A stretch of DNA of 9,761 nt from Deltaproteobacteria bacterium (GCA_019136935.1 JAGVTI010000335.1:1-9761), one strand, 5' to 3'; shown: positions 1 to 6,561, counted from the stretch's first letter. Numbers and translations: made by a program. The notes: a model not told the origin generated them from the letters alone.

Positions 1-798
1 GGCACCTACGAGTCCGTTTGGGCGGCCGTCCTTCTGATCCTATTCCACGCCACTGCCAAATGCCTGTTGTTCCTCTGTGTAGGATCGATCGCCCATACCA
101 TAGACAGTCGTGATATCGAGGATATGGAGGGTTTGATCATGGCAATGCCCAAAACGGCCGGTCTGATGCTCAGCGGAATAGCGGGTATGTTCCTCGCCCC
201 GTTCGGAATGCTGATCAGCAAATGGGCTGTCCTGGTCGCCCTGATCGACGCCAATCCCATCCTGAGTTTCCTGCTGATATACGGATCGGCCGCGACCCTC
301 TTTTTCTGGGTGAAATGGATGGGGAAGCTCGTTTCCGTAAACCGGCGCCGTGAAAACATCGAGGATGGAATCGACTGGACCATCTGGACACCGCTGTTCG
401 TCATGGGATTCTTGACAATCGCCGTCTGCCTGTTTTTCCCCTATGTCTCGCACAGGATGATCGAACCCTACGTGATCAGCATCTACGGGATGACGGCGAC
501 GATGAGCATGGGCAACATCATCATCATGATCATCATGATGGGACTCGTTTTCATCTTTCCCTTCGGTCTGCTGGGTTCAAGAGTCGTGTTGAAGACGCAG
601 AAACCGGTCGGCCCCTACCTGGGAGGCGCCAATATCCCGGGAAGCAGGACTTTTCTGGGCTCCGATGGCACCGTGCATGAAGTTTCGTTCCAGAACTATT
701 ACCTGGAAAAATATTTCGGCGAACAGCTTCTGCTGTACCCCAGCATTTTCATCGCCCTGGGTTTGTTGATAGTTTTGATGATCGGAGCCGGTATTTGA
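1..798 (+). CDS. echA: EchA, NuoL-like membrane subunit of Ech hydrogenase (3' part only)
   Basis: This is the C-terminal part (265 residues) of the large antiporter-like subunit of an Ech-type [NiFe] hydrogenase; the reading frame is open from base 1, so the start lies outside the window. The family (NuoL/MrpA-like proton channel subunits) moves H+ or Na+ across the cytoplasmic membrane as electrons pass from ferredoxin to H+. Visible hallmarks are the HATAK motif (His16 and Lys20 of the visible part) followed by a hydrophobic helix and the IEDMEGL segment, which is typical of these antiporter modules. Further hydrophobic helices follow, and near the C-terminus are PYLGGAN and NYYLEKYFGE segments that I associate with EchA rather than complex I NuoL. 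The last helix ends at the stop. Its stop is one base before the next start, so it is translationally coupled to echB. Confidence 0.9.
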   Translation, partial: GTYESVWAAVLLILFHATAKCLLFLCVGSIAHTIDSRDIEDMEGLIMAMPKTAGLMLSGIAGMFLAPFGMLISKWAVLVALIDANPILSFLLIYGSAATLFFWVKWMGKLVSVNRRRENIEDGIDWTIWTPLFVMGFLTIAVCLFFPYVSHRMIEPYVISIYGMTATMSMGNIIIMIIMMGLVFIFPFGLLGSRVVLKTQKPVGPYLGGANIPGSRTFLGSDGTVHEVSFQNYYLEKYFGEQLLLYPSIFIALGLLIVLMIGAGI

Positions 799-799
799 T

Positions 800-1651
800 A
801 TGGATACCCTGACCCTGATCCTTTATGTTGCTTTCGCGCCTCTGCTCGGAGGATTGCTGGCCGGCGTCGACCGGCGGATCACCGCGCGCATGCAGGGGCG
901 CTTCGGGCCGCCGATTCTCCAGCCTTTCTATGATGTCGTGAAATTATTCAACAAGGAGAACCTGGTGGTGCGCCGGTCTCAGACGGTCTACATCATTTTT
1001 TTCCTCGCATTCATGGTTTTTACCGGGGGGATTTTCTATGCTGGAGAGGACCTGCTCCTGGTCATCTTTTCCCTGATGCTGGCCAACACTTTTCTGGTGC
1101 TGGCCGCCTACAAGGGGAGTTCGCCTTACAGCGCGATCGGCGCGGAGCGTGAATTGCTGCAGATCATGGCGTACGAACCGATGGTCCTGTTCTATGTCGT
1201 CGGCATCTACATGGCGTCGAAAACCTTCTACATCGAAACGATCGCCACGACCCAGCACCCGATGCTGATCCGTTTTCTGCCCGGTATTTTTCTGGGTTTC
1301 CTGTATGTATTGACGATCAAGCTGCGCAAGTCTCCCTTCGACCTCTCCACGTCGCATCACGGCCATCAGGAGATCGTCAAGGGAATCACCACGGAGTTCA
1401 CCGGCCCATCCCTGGGCTTGATCGAAATCACGCACTGGTATGAAAACGTTCTTCTGCTGGGAATGGTCAGCCTGTTCTTTGCACCCAATCTCTGGCTGGG
1501 TGCGGGGGTCGCCCTGGCGATCTATCTCCTGGAAATCTTCATCGACAATGCCTGCGCGAGGGCGCGCTGGCAGTTCACGGTTTTTTCGTCCTGGGTTGTC
1601 GCCGCGGTTTTGGGCTTCGGCAACATCCTGGCACTGACATTATTCGGGTAA
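800..1651 (+). CDS. echB: EchB, NuoH-like membrane subunit of Ech hydrogenase
   Basis: 283-residue integral membrane protein of the NuoH/EchB family, which anchors the soluble hydrogenase module and links it to the ion-pumping subunit. Family blocks are readable: RMQGRFGPPILQPFYDVVKLF-like at residues 30-50 (shown here in part: RMQGRFGPPILQPF), a GAERELLQIMAYEP block at 114-127, and RKSPFD at 176-181 followed by SHHGHQEIVKG, as in hydrogenase-type NuoH homologues rather than the quinone-binding complex I form. Hydrophobic stretches are seen near residues 3-20, 63-80, 85-103, 126-140, 158-173, 216-248 and 262-282. The ATG starts one base after the echA stop; a GGAG lies 12 bases upstream, so coupling probably drives initiation. 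Length is normal for the family. Confidence 0.93.
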   Translation: MDTLTLILYVAFAPLLGGLLAGVDRRITARMQGRFGPPILQPFYDVVKLFNKENLVVRRSQTVYIIFFLAFMVFTGGIFYAGEDLLLVIFSLMLANTFLVLAAYKGSSPYSAIGAERELLQIMAYEPMVLFYVVGIYMASKTFYIETIATTQHPMLIRFLPGIFLGFLYVLTIKLRKSPFDLSTSHHGHQEIVKGITTEFTGPSLGLIEITHWYENVLLLGMVSLFFAPNLWLGAGVALAIYLLEIFIDNACARARWQFTVFSSWVVAAVLGFGNILALTLFG

Positions 1652-1656
1652 AAGCA

Positions 1657-2103
1657 ATGTCGTTGATGCAAAAATCTCCATGGATCATTCATTATGACGG
1701 ATCGAGTTGCAACGGGTGCGACATTGAAGTCCTCGCCGCGCTGACACCGATGTATGATGTCGAACGTTTCGGGGTGATCAATACGGGCAATCCCAAACAT
1801 GCCGATATTTTCCTGATTACCGGATCCGTCAACGAGCAGAACAAGGCTGTCATCAAGAATATTTACGACCAGATGCCGAATCCGAAGGTCGTGATGGCTG
1901 TCGGGATCTGTGCCTGCACCGGCGGTATTTTCCGCGAATGCTACAATGTCCTGGGGGGCCCGGACAAGGTGATCCCCGTGGATCTCTATGTGCCGGGTTG
2001 CGCCGCCCGGCCGGAATCGATCATCGACGGCGTGGTAAAAGCGCTGGAACTCTGGGAGGGAAAGCGGCGGAAACGAACAGGGAGGGAAAGCATACAGACA
2101 TGA
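1657..2103 (+). CDS. echC: EchC, small [4Fe4S] subunit of Ech hydrogenase (NuoB-like)
   Basis: 148-residue NuoB-family small subunit, the electron carrier that sits next to the NiFe large subunit. It carries the proximal [4Fe4S] cluster. Expected ligands are present: Cys18 and Cys21 (SSCNGCDIE), a cysteine in GICACTGGIF (Cys85, with Cys87 also present) and Cys115 in VPGCAARPE. The short length and single cluster fit group 4 hydrogenases, not the larger uptake hydrogenase small subunits; there is no Tat signal, so it acts on the cytoplasmic side. The C-terminus is very basic (KRRKRTGR). It begins 5 bases after echB, and its TGA overlaps the echD ATG in an ATGA junction. A second in-frame ATG three codons downstream cannot be excluded as the start. 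Confidence 0.94.
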   Translation: MSLMQKSPWIIHYDGSSCNGCDIEVLAALTPMYDVERFGVINTGNPKHADIFLITGSVNEQNKAVIKNIYDQMPNPKVVMAVGICACTGGIFRECYNVLGGPDKVIPVDLYVPGCAARPESIIDGVVKALELWEGKRRKRTGRESIQT

Positions 2104-2507
2104 TTGAATCGCAGGATTTCAGAGAGACCACTCCCGAAAGATTGATCGGTGAGGTGCAGGGGATGCGGGATGCCGGTTATCGGCTTGTGCAAATCGGCGC
2201 TACCCGCACGGAAGGATTTGAAATCAACTATTCCTTCGACAGGAACCTGGAATTCGTCAATTTCAAGATCAGACTGGCCGACAATACCGAGGCGATTCCG
2301 AGTATCAGCGGTGTCTACTGGAGTGCTTTCCTCTACGAAAACGAGCTGCACGACCTGTTCGGTCTGAATATAAAAAACATTCATATTGACTACCAGGGGC
2401 ATTTTTACCGGGTGGCCAGGCCCGCGGCTTTCGCAGAAAAACCGCCCCCTCCGAAAATCAAACGAGCCGTTAAACCGACGGCCGGAACGGAGGTAAAGGA
2501 GACGTAG
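2100..2507 (+). CDS. echD: EchD, NuoC-like subunit of Ech hydrogenase
   Basis: 135-residue NuoC-like (30 kDa subunit family) protein that packs against the large and small subunits and has no cofactor of its own. The family signature is visible at residues 73-90, centred on ENELHDLFGLN. The reading frame stays open upstream into echC, but the start chosen here is the ATG that overlaps the echC stop (ATGA), because homologues begin close to this point and the upstream extension is only an out-of-frame shadow of echC. A GGAGG sits about 14 bases upstream, rather far, so coupling to echC is likely. The last 25 residues form a Lys/Pro-rich tail (KPPPPKIKR), probably disordered. Two bases separate its stop from echE. 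Confidence 0.9.
   Translation: MIESQDFRETTPERLIGEVQGMRDAGYRLVQIGATRTEGFEINYSFDRNLEFVNFKIRLADNTEAIPSISGVYWSAFLYENELHDLFGLNIKNIHIDYQGHFYRVARPAAFAEKPPPPKIKRAVKPTAGTEVKET
2496..2501 (+). promoter_or_regulatory. Strong ribosome binding site of echE
   Basis: AAGGAG lies 8 bases before the echE ATG, inside the last codons of echD. It is the clearest Shine-Dalgarno sequence in the hydrogenase operon and suggests that the catalytic subunit is translated from its own site as well as by coupling. Confidence 0.6.
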
Positions 2508-2509
2508 CC

Positions 2510-3583
2510 ATGCGCACCATCATTCCGTTCGGTCCCCAGCATCCGGTATTGCCCGAACCGATCCACCTGGATCTGGTTGTCGAGGACGAAACCGTCGTCG
2601 ACGTGATCCCCTCGATCGGTTTCATCCACCGGGGGCTGGAAAAACTCGTCGAGAAAAAGGATTTCCAGGAATTCGTTTACGTGGCCGAGCGGATCTGCGG
2701 AATCTGCAGCTTCATCCACGGCATGACATACTGCCATGGAGTTGAACAGCTCATGAAGATTGAAGTGCCTCCGAGGGCGCATTACCTGCGTACGGTCTGG
2801 TCGGAGCTCTCCCGGATCCACAGCCATCTGCTCTGGCTGGGCCTGATCGCCGACGCCTTCGGTTTTGAAAGCCTCTTCATGCACAGCTGGCGCCTGCGTG
2901 AAAAGGTGCTCGATATTATCGAGGCGACGACCGGCGGCCGCGTCATTTTCGGATCCTGCAAGATCGGAGGGGTACGGCGCGACATCGAAAACGGCACACT
3001 CAGGGAAATCGCGGCAAAACTCCGGGACTATGCCGTGGAATACAAGGACCTGGGGAATGTCTTTCTCAACGATCTGACGGTAAAAAGGCGTCTGTGCGGC
3101 GTCGGGGTGCTTTCCGGGCCGGACGCCCTGGGCCTGGGTTCCGTCGGCCCGATGCTGCGCGCCAGCGGAGTGGCGCAGGATATGCGTTTACTGAAATACG
3201 CCGCCTACGGCGGGATTGATTTCGCCCCCGTCACGGCTGAGGAGGGGGACAGTTATGCAAGGTGTGCGGTGCGAATCGGGGAGATATTCCAGTCGGTCGA
3301 AATAATCCGGCAGTGTTCGGAAAAGATCCCGGGCGGCGCGATTGAAATCAAGGTCACCGGCCTCCCTGAAGGCGAATTCTATGCCCGCACCGAACAGCCC
3401 CGCGGAGAGGTGATCTACTACATCAAGGCCAACGGGACCAAAAACCTGGAGCGTCTGAGGGTACGCACCCCGACGTTCGCCAATATCCCGCCGATGTTGA
3501 AGATCATGACGGGCTGTCAGCTGGCCGATGTGCCGGTGCTGGTTTTGACGATCGACCCCTGTATCAGTTGCACGGAGAGATGA
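2510..3583 (+). CDS. echE: EchE, NiFe catalytic large subunit of Ech hydrogenase
   Basis: 357-residue large subunit carrying the NiFe active site for H+ reduction or H2 oxidation. The two CxxC ligand pairs are intact: Cys63/Cys66 in ERICGICSFIHG and Cys351/Cys354 in DPCISCTER, which supports a functional NiFe centre. The conserved GPQHPVLPEP start and the GFIHRGLEK block (residues 37-45) match the group 4/complex I NuoD superfamily. The protein ends three residues after the last ligand cysteine, so it has no cleavable C-terminal extension; this is known for Ech-type enzymes and means no HyaD/HycI-like endopeptidase step is needed. The start is set by a strong AAGGAG 8 bases upstream. It needs Fe(CN)2CO and Ni insertion, which makes the two maturation genes downstream relevant. 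Confidence 0.96.
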   Translation: MRTIIPFGPQHPVLPEPIHLDLVVEDETVVDVIPSIGFIHRGLEKLVEKKDFQEFVYVAERICGICSFIHGMTYCHGVEQLMKIEVPPRAHYLRTVWSELSRIHSHLLWLGLIADAFGFESLFMHSWRLREKVLDIIEATTGGRVIFGSCKIGGVRRDIENGTLREIAAKLRDYAVEYKDLGNVFLNDLTVKRRLCGVGVLSGPDALGLGSVGPMLRASGVAQDMRLLKYAAYGGIDFAPVTAEEGDSYARCAVRIGEIFQSVEIIRQCSEKIPGGAIEIKVTGLPEGEFYARTEQPRGEVIYYIKANGTKNLERLRVRTPTFANIPPMLKIMTGCQLADVPVLVLTIDPCISCTER

Positions 3584-3584
3584 A

Positions 3585-3923
3585 ATGCCGTTTTTCACCA
3601 TTTCAAAAACGATCCTTCGCTCATTGTTCGGCCGTCCGGCGACATTGATGTATCCGGCCGTACCGCGGGAATACGTGGAGGGAAGCCGCGGTCATATTGA
3701 AATAGCCGTCGAATCTTGCAGCTTCTGCAGTCTCTGCCAGCGTAAATGTCCGACGGAGGCCCTGTCCGTAGATCGTGAAACGAAAATCTGGAAAATTGAC
3801 CGCCTGCGATGCATCGCCTGTAACTTCTGCGCCGAGGCCTGTCCGAAAAAATGCCTGAGCATGGCGACGGGGTATTCCCCTGCCGTCACCTCTCCCGGAG
3901 AAACGGAGGAACACCATGCATGA
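3585..3923 (+). CDS. echF: EchF, 2x[4Fe4S] ferredoxin-like subunit of Ech hydrogenase
   Basis: 112-residue polyferredoxin subunit related to NuoI that accepts electrons from soluble ferredoxin and passes them to EchC. Two classical cluster motifs are complete: Cys45, 48, 51, 55-Pro (CSFCSLCQRKCP) and Cys76, 79, 82, 86-Pro (CIACNFCAEACP). The N-terminal roughly 40 residues resemble the helical extension by which NuoI-type subunits contact the membrane arm. The ATG is one base after the echE stop. The last 8 bases overlap the start of hypA, so hydrogenase and maturation genes are coupled at this junction. Confidence 0.94.
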   Translation: MPFFTISKTILRSLFGRPATLMYPAVPREYVEGSRGHIEIAVESCSFCSLCQRKCPTEALSVDRETKIWKIDRLRCIACNFCAEACPKKCLSMATGYSPAVTSPGETEEHHA

Positions 3924-4236
3924 GCGTCACCAGGTGGAAAATCTCGTCAGGTCACGGATCGCCCATAACGGAGGCCGCAGGATCAGAAGTCTCCGCCCGG
4001 TCATGGGGAAAATGCCGGGTTTCGACGAAACCCCGGTCAGACTCTATTTCGAACATTTGACCGAAGGCGCGCCTGCAGGAGATGCCGGGCCCGACGTCCG
4101 ACGGGCCGGGGACGAACTGCTCTGCCGCAGGCGCGACCGGAACAAAAGCAGGCTGGATTGCCCGGCCTGCGGCCGGCAAGGTGTTCCGGCACAGACCGGC
4201 AAAGAATTCTACGTCGAAAATATTGTGACGGGATAA
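3916..4236 (+). CDS. hypA: Divergent HypA-like nickel insertion protein with an incomplete zinc site
   Basis: 106-residue protein of the HypA/HybF family, which delivers Ni2+ to the large subunit. The nickel-binding start Met-His-Glu is present (His2), as is the ALRFAFE.LTEG-like region (VRLYFEHLTEG, residues 41-51) and the C-terminal KEFYVENI strand (96-103). The structural zinc site normally has two CxxC pairs. Here the second is intact (Cys82, Cys85 in CPACG) but the first is reduced to Cys70 followed by RRR, with Arg73 where the second cysteine is expected; the codon CGC is one transition away from TGC. The middle part (residues 52-80) is unusually Arg/Asp-rich. Placement between echF and a HypC fusion supports the assignment. 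It could have diverged function or be decaying, but the frame is intact. Confidence 0.8.
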   Translation: MHERHQVENLVRSRIAHNGGRRIRSLRPVMGKMPGFDETPVRLYFEHLTEGAPAGDAGPDVRRAGDELLCRRRDRNKSRLDCPACGRQGVPAQTGKEFYVENIVTG

Positions 4237-4238
4237 CG

Positions 4239-5531
4239 ATGTGTTATGCCATACCCGGCCGAGTGGTGGCTGTTGACGGAAGCGCGGTCACGGTTGAATA
4301 CTACGGCCAGTACAAGACGGCACGAAACGAATTTCTGGACATCCGGCCCGGCGATTATATCTATGCTCAGGGCGGCTATATCGTTGAGAGAGTCTCCGGA
4401 ACCGAGGCGGAATCGATCCTTGCGGCGTGGAAAGAGGTTTTTTTCGAACTTCAGGAAACCGACCTGCGCCTGTCCCGTATGCCGCAGGCTTCTTCAGACA
4501 GGAAACTAAGCCGGATTCTCGACCAGGCGGCCGAAGGCGGGCCATTGACGGACGCTCAGGCCGAATACCTGCTCGGACTCGATGATCCGCAGGGCATCGA
4601 TCTTCTGCACCGCACGGCAAATTTCCTCCGCCACAAATACCACGGCAATTCCTGCTGTGTGCACGGCATCATCGAAATGGGCAACGCCTGCACGCAATCC
4701 TGCGCTTATTGCGGCATCTCGCGTCACAACAGGTCATTGAAACGTTACCGCATGGCACGCGAGGAGATTATCGAGGCGGTGCGCCGGGCCGTGGAACTGG
4801 GTTTCAAGGCCCTGGTTCTGCAATCGGGACAGGATTGTTATCCGGCGGGCGAACTGGCCGCTCTGATTGCCGAGCTGAAAACCGCTTTCCCCTTGCTGAT
4901 CTTCGCCAGCTTCGGTGAAGTGAGCCGTGATGAACTGGAAGAATTCTACGCGGCCGGCGCACGGGGGATTCTGCTGCGTTTCGAAACCTCGGATGCGGAA
5001 CTTTACAAGGGGTTACACCCGGAAAGCCGGCTGGAGAACCGCCTGGAAATTCTGCGCTGGGCCGACGAGGCGGGGTTCCTGATCGTCACCGGCGGCTTGA
5101 TCGGTCTGCCGGGACAAACGCGGCAATCCATCATCCGGGATTTGCGCCTGGCCGGTGAGCTCAACGCCGAGATGTTTTCGTTCGGCCCGTTTCTGCCCCA
5201 TCCGGCCACCCCGCTGGCCGGACAAAACCCGCCCCGCAGCGACGACATCATCAAGTTTCTGGCCGTGGCCCGATTGCTGGCACCGCCCAGGGCGAAAATC
5301 CTGGTGACCACGGGCCTGGAAACCCTGGATGCCGAGGCACGCCGCCGATCTTTACAGGCCGGGTGCAGTTCCGTGATGCTCAATGTCACCCCGGTCGAGT
5401 ACGGCAGGCTTTATCACATCTATCCCAATCGCGCGCACGGCGGGGAGAGCATTGAACGTCAGATCGGCGATACACTGGATCTTTTGAAGTGCCTGGGCCG
5501 GGCGCCGACGGATCTGGGAGTCCAGCCTTAA
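4239..5531 (+). CDS. hypC-hydE: HypC domain fused to HydE-type radical SAM maturase
   Basis: 430-residue two-domain protein. Residues 1-75 are a HypC/HupF domain: it starts MCYAIPGRVV, with the essential Cys2, and contains RPGDYIYAQGGYIVERV. HypC proteins carry the Fe(CN)2CO unit with HypD during [NiFe] assembly. The conserved histidine of the VHxG segment is Gln44 here. Residues 110-430 are a full HydE homologue with the radical SAM motif Cys151-x3-Cys155-x2-Cys158, then LKRYRM, VLQSGQD, ASFGE, LLRFET, GLPGQ, GPFLPHP and NVTPVEYGRLY, all collinear with the [FeFe]-hydrogenase maturase HydE. The C-terminal cysteines that hold a second cluster in some HydE proteins are absent. The start is the ATG giving Met-Cys, required in HypC because Cys2 becomes N-terminal; an upstream extension to 4158 lies inside hypA in another frame. 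It follows the hypA stop by two bases. That the HydE part serves [NiFe] assembly is inference from fusion and context. Confidence 0.9.
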   Translation: MCYAIPGRVVAVDGSAVTVEYYGQYKTARNEFLDIRPGDYIYAQGGYIVERVSGTEAESILAAWKEVFFELQETDLRLSRMPQASSDRKLSRILDQAAEGGPLTDAQAEYLLGLDDPQGIDLLHRTANFLRHKYHGNSCCVHGIIEMGNACTQSCAYCGISRHNRSLKRYRMAREEIIEAVRRAVELGFKALVLQSGQDCYPAGELAALIAELKTAFPLLIFASFGEVSRDELEEFYAAGARGILLRFETSDAELYKGLHPESRLENRLEILRWADEAGFLIVTGGLIGLPGQTRQSIIRDLRLAGELNAEMFSFGPFLPHPATPLAGQNPPRSDDIIKFLAVARLLAPPRAKILVTTGLETLDAEARRRSLQAGCSSVMLNVTPVEYGRLYHIYPNRAHGGESIERQIGDTLDLLKCLGRAPTDLGVQP

Positions 5532-5572
5532 AAAACGAAAGCCCTCTTTCCATGCACCTTCGCGGGAATTGA

Positions 5573-5716
5573 TCCCGGAGCGCAGCGAGGATTTGCGAAC
5601 CTTACAATGAGGTAAACCCCGACAGATATCCTTTTTTGAAATCCCTGGTCTCCTTCCTGAAGGAGGCGTTCGCATTGCGGCAACCGCTCCGGGTGGGGTT
5701 GACCGGGGCGGTCTAA
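5573..5716 (+). pseudogene. Possible 3' remnant of a gene (47 codons, no clear start)
   Basis: An open frame between TGA (5570-5572) and TAA (5714-5716) reads ...NEVNPDRYPFLKSLVSF then LKEAFALRQPLRVGLTGAV. The last 25 codons nearly all end in G or C (GTC TCC TTC CTG AAG GAG GCG), like real genes in this window and unlike most spacer DNA. No ATG and no ribosome binding site precede it. It could be the tail of a gene lost by deletion, or a chance frame; I recognise no family. Confidence 0.22.
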
Positions 5717-5722
5717 AATCCG

Positions 5723-5751
5723 TTGACATGCGCATCACATTGTCATACATG
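5723..5751 (+). promoter_or_regulatory. Candidate sigma70-type promoter upstream of the membrane-anchored protein
   Basis: A perfect -35 box TTGACA (5723-5728) is followed after 17 bases by a poor -10 (TACATG, 5746-5751). The -35 lies within an inverted pair TGACA...TGTCA (5724-5745). It would give a leader of about 160 bases before the gene at 5918. The -10 weakness keeps confidence low. Confidence 0.3.
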
Positions 5752-5917
5752 CTCCTTTATACGTGGAGCTTGACATCCGAAACATCTCCATGAAGACTGT
5801 TCGCAGAGCCGAACACCGTCTGCTGTTGGTTGAGCCGATGATCATTCCGGCAACGATTCGCAGATCCCAACGGCAAATCTTATTTTTACATCACAAACCA
5901 TAGGAGCAAAGAACCGT

Positions 5918-6490
5918 ATGTCGACACGACTCATGCTTGGTTGGATCATAGGCTGTGTTTGTGCCGTGGTTTGCCTTAATTGGTTCGTCGATTTTTCGCC
6001 AAGCGTGACGAATAATCCCCAGGGTGAAACCATGGTGAAAACGGATGAAGCACGTCAAAGCACAGATGTTCAGGTAGAAACGGATGAAACACATCGAAGT
6101 GCAGATGATCAGGTGGAGGCGGATGAAGCAAGCCAACTCATCCAGGACCTAAGAGCGGAGGATCAATGGAGGGAGCGTTTAGCAACGGCCAGGGGAGTGG
6201 CATATCTGACCCTGGATAATCAATCGGGCATGGACGTCCTGGTTAAAGTCATCCGTGCCGAGAACCTGGATTCATACATGACCGTTCAGGTTCAGGACAA
6301 TTCGTGCGAAGAGGTAACATGTCCGGCGGAAACACTGTTTCTGAAGATGCGCTATCAAGCGCCGGGCGGGTTCCAATACCAGCAAGGGAATCGTTTCGAT
6401 CTGAGATCCAATTCCAGAGCGAAAATCACTCTTCACAAAGTCGTGAACGGAAATTACGGATCAAGAGCCATCGGACAGGCCGAATTCTGA
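5918..6490 (+). CDS. Membrane-anchored protein of unknown function with N-terminal tandem repeat
   Basis: 190 residues; I do not recognise a named family. Residues 5-26 form one hydrophobic helix (signal anchor or uncleaved signal), so residues 27-190 should lie outside the cytoplasm. Residues 40-73 are an acidic linker of 13-residue repeats (VKTDEARQSTDVQ, VETDETHRSADDQ, partial VEADEASQ). The C-terminal part (95-190) looks like a compact beta domain: YLTLDNQSGMDVLVKVIR, then GGFQYQQGNRFDLRS, ITLHKVVNGNYGS and a final QAEF. This resembles beta-sandwich domains found at the C-termini of some bacterial exported or DnaJ-like proteins, by memory only. Cys130 and Cys135 could form a disulfide. 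An AGGAG lies 11 bases before the ATG. Base composition is visibly more AT-rich than the hydrogenase genes, a possible sign of separate origin. Confidence 0.72.
   Translation: MSTRLMLGWIIGCVCAVVCLNWFVDFSPSVTNNPQGETMVKTDEARQSTDVQVETDETHRSADDQVEADEASQLIQDLRAEDQWRERLATARGVAYLTLDNQSGMDVLVKVIRAENLDSYMTVQVQDNSCEEVTCPAETLFLKMRYQAPGGFQYQQGNRFDLRSNSRAKITLHKVVNGNYGSRAIGQAEF
6035..6136 (+). repeat. 39-bp tandem repeat, 2.6 copies, inside the coding region
   Basis: Units at 6035-6073, 6074-6112 and a partial 6113-6136 encode VKTDEARQSTDVQ, VETDETHRSADDQ and VEADEASQ. The unit length is a multiple of three, so copy number can change without breaking the frame; it only lengthens the linker between the membrane helix and the C-terminal domain. 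Confidence 0.8.
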
Positions 6491-6561
6491 ACGTCCCCCC
6501 CTTATTCCGCAAGATCCCTTCCATCGTAACAGCGGCGGAACGGTCTTGAACGGCTCAATAA

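Larger units (their letters stand above)
5532..5917. other. Gene-poor spacer with hairpins and a candidate promoter
   Basis: No complete gene is seen in these 386 bases. Structure present: an inverted repeat CGGGA-attga-TCCCG (5563-5577); a long-range pair AGGAT (5588-5592) and ATCCT (5628-5632) running into six T, a weak terminator-like arrangement for the hydrogenase operon; and a 16-bp palindrome CTCCTTC-ct-GAAGGAG (5650-5665). There is also a short GC3-rich open frame (described separately) and two copies of TTGACAT (5723, 5770). Strong factor-independent termination after the hydrogenase operon is not evident. Confidence 0.5.

Noticed and set aside
944..1435. Long - strand open frame opposite echB
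   Set aside because: It is an antisense shadow of a well-identified gene; composition is typical of GC-rich antisense frames.
4239..5531. Local [FeFe]-hydrogenase maturation cluster (HydE with HydF and HydG)
   Set aside because: No HydF, HydG or [FeFe] hydrogenase large subunit is present in the window; the neighbours are all [NiFe] genes.
5770..5799. Second promoter using TTGACA at 5770
   Set aside because: No acceptable -10 at 16-18 bases; only the -35 matches.
6505..6540. Bidirectional terminator between the convergent genes at 6490 and 6562
   Set aside because: TTCCGC and GCGGAA can pair, but the loop is 24 bases and no T run follows on either strand.
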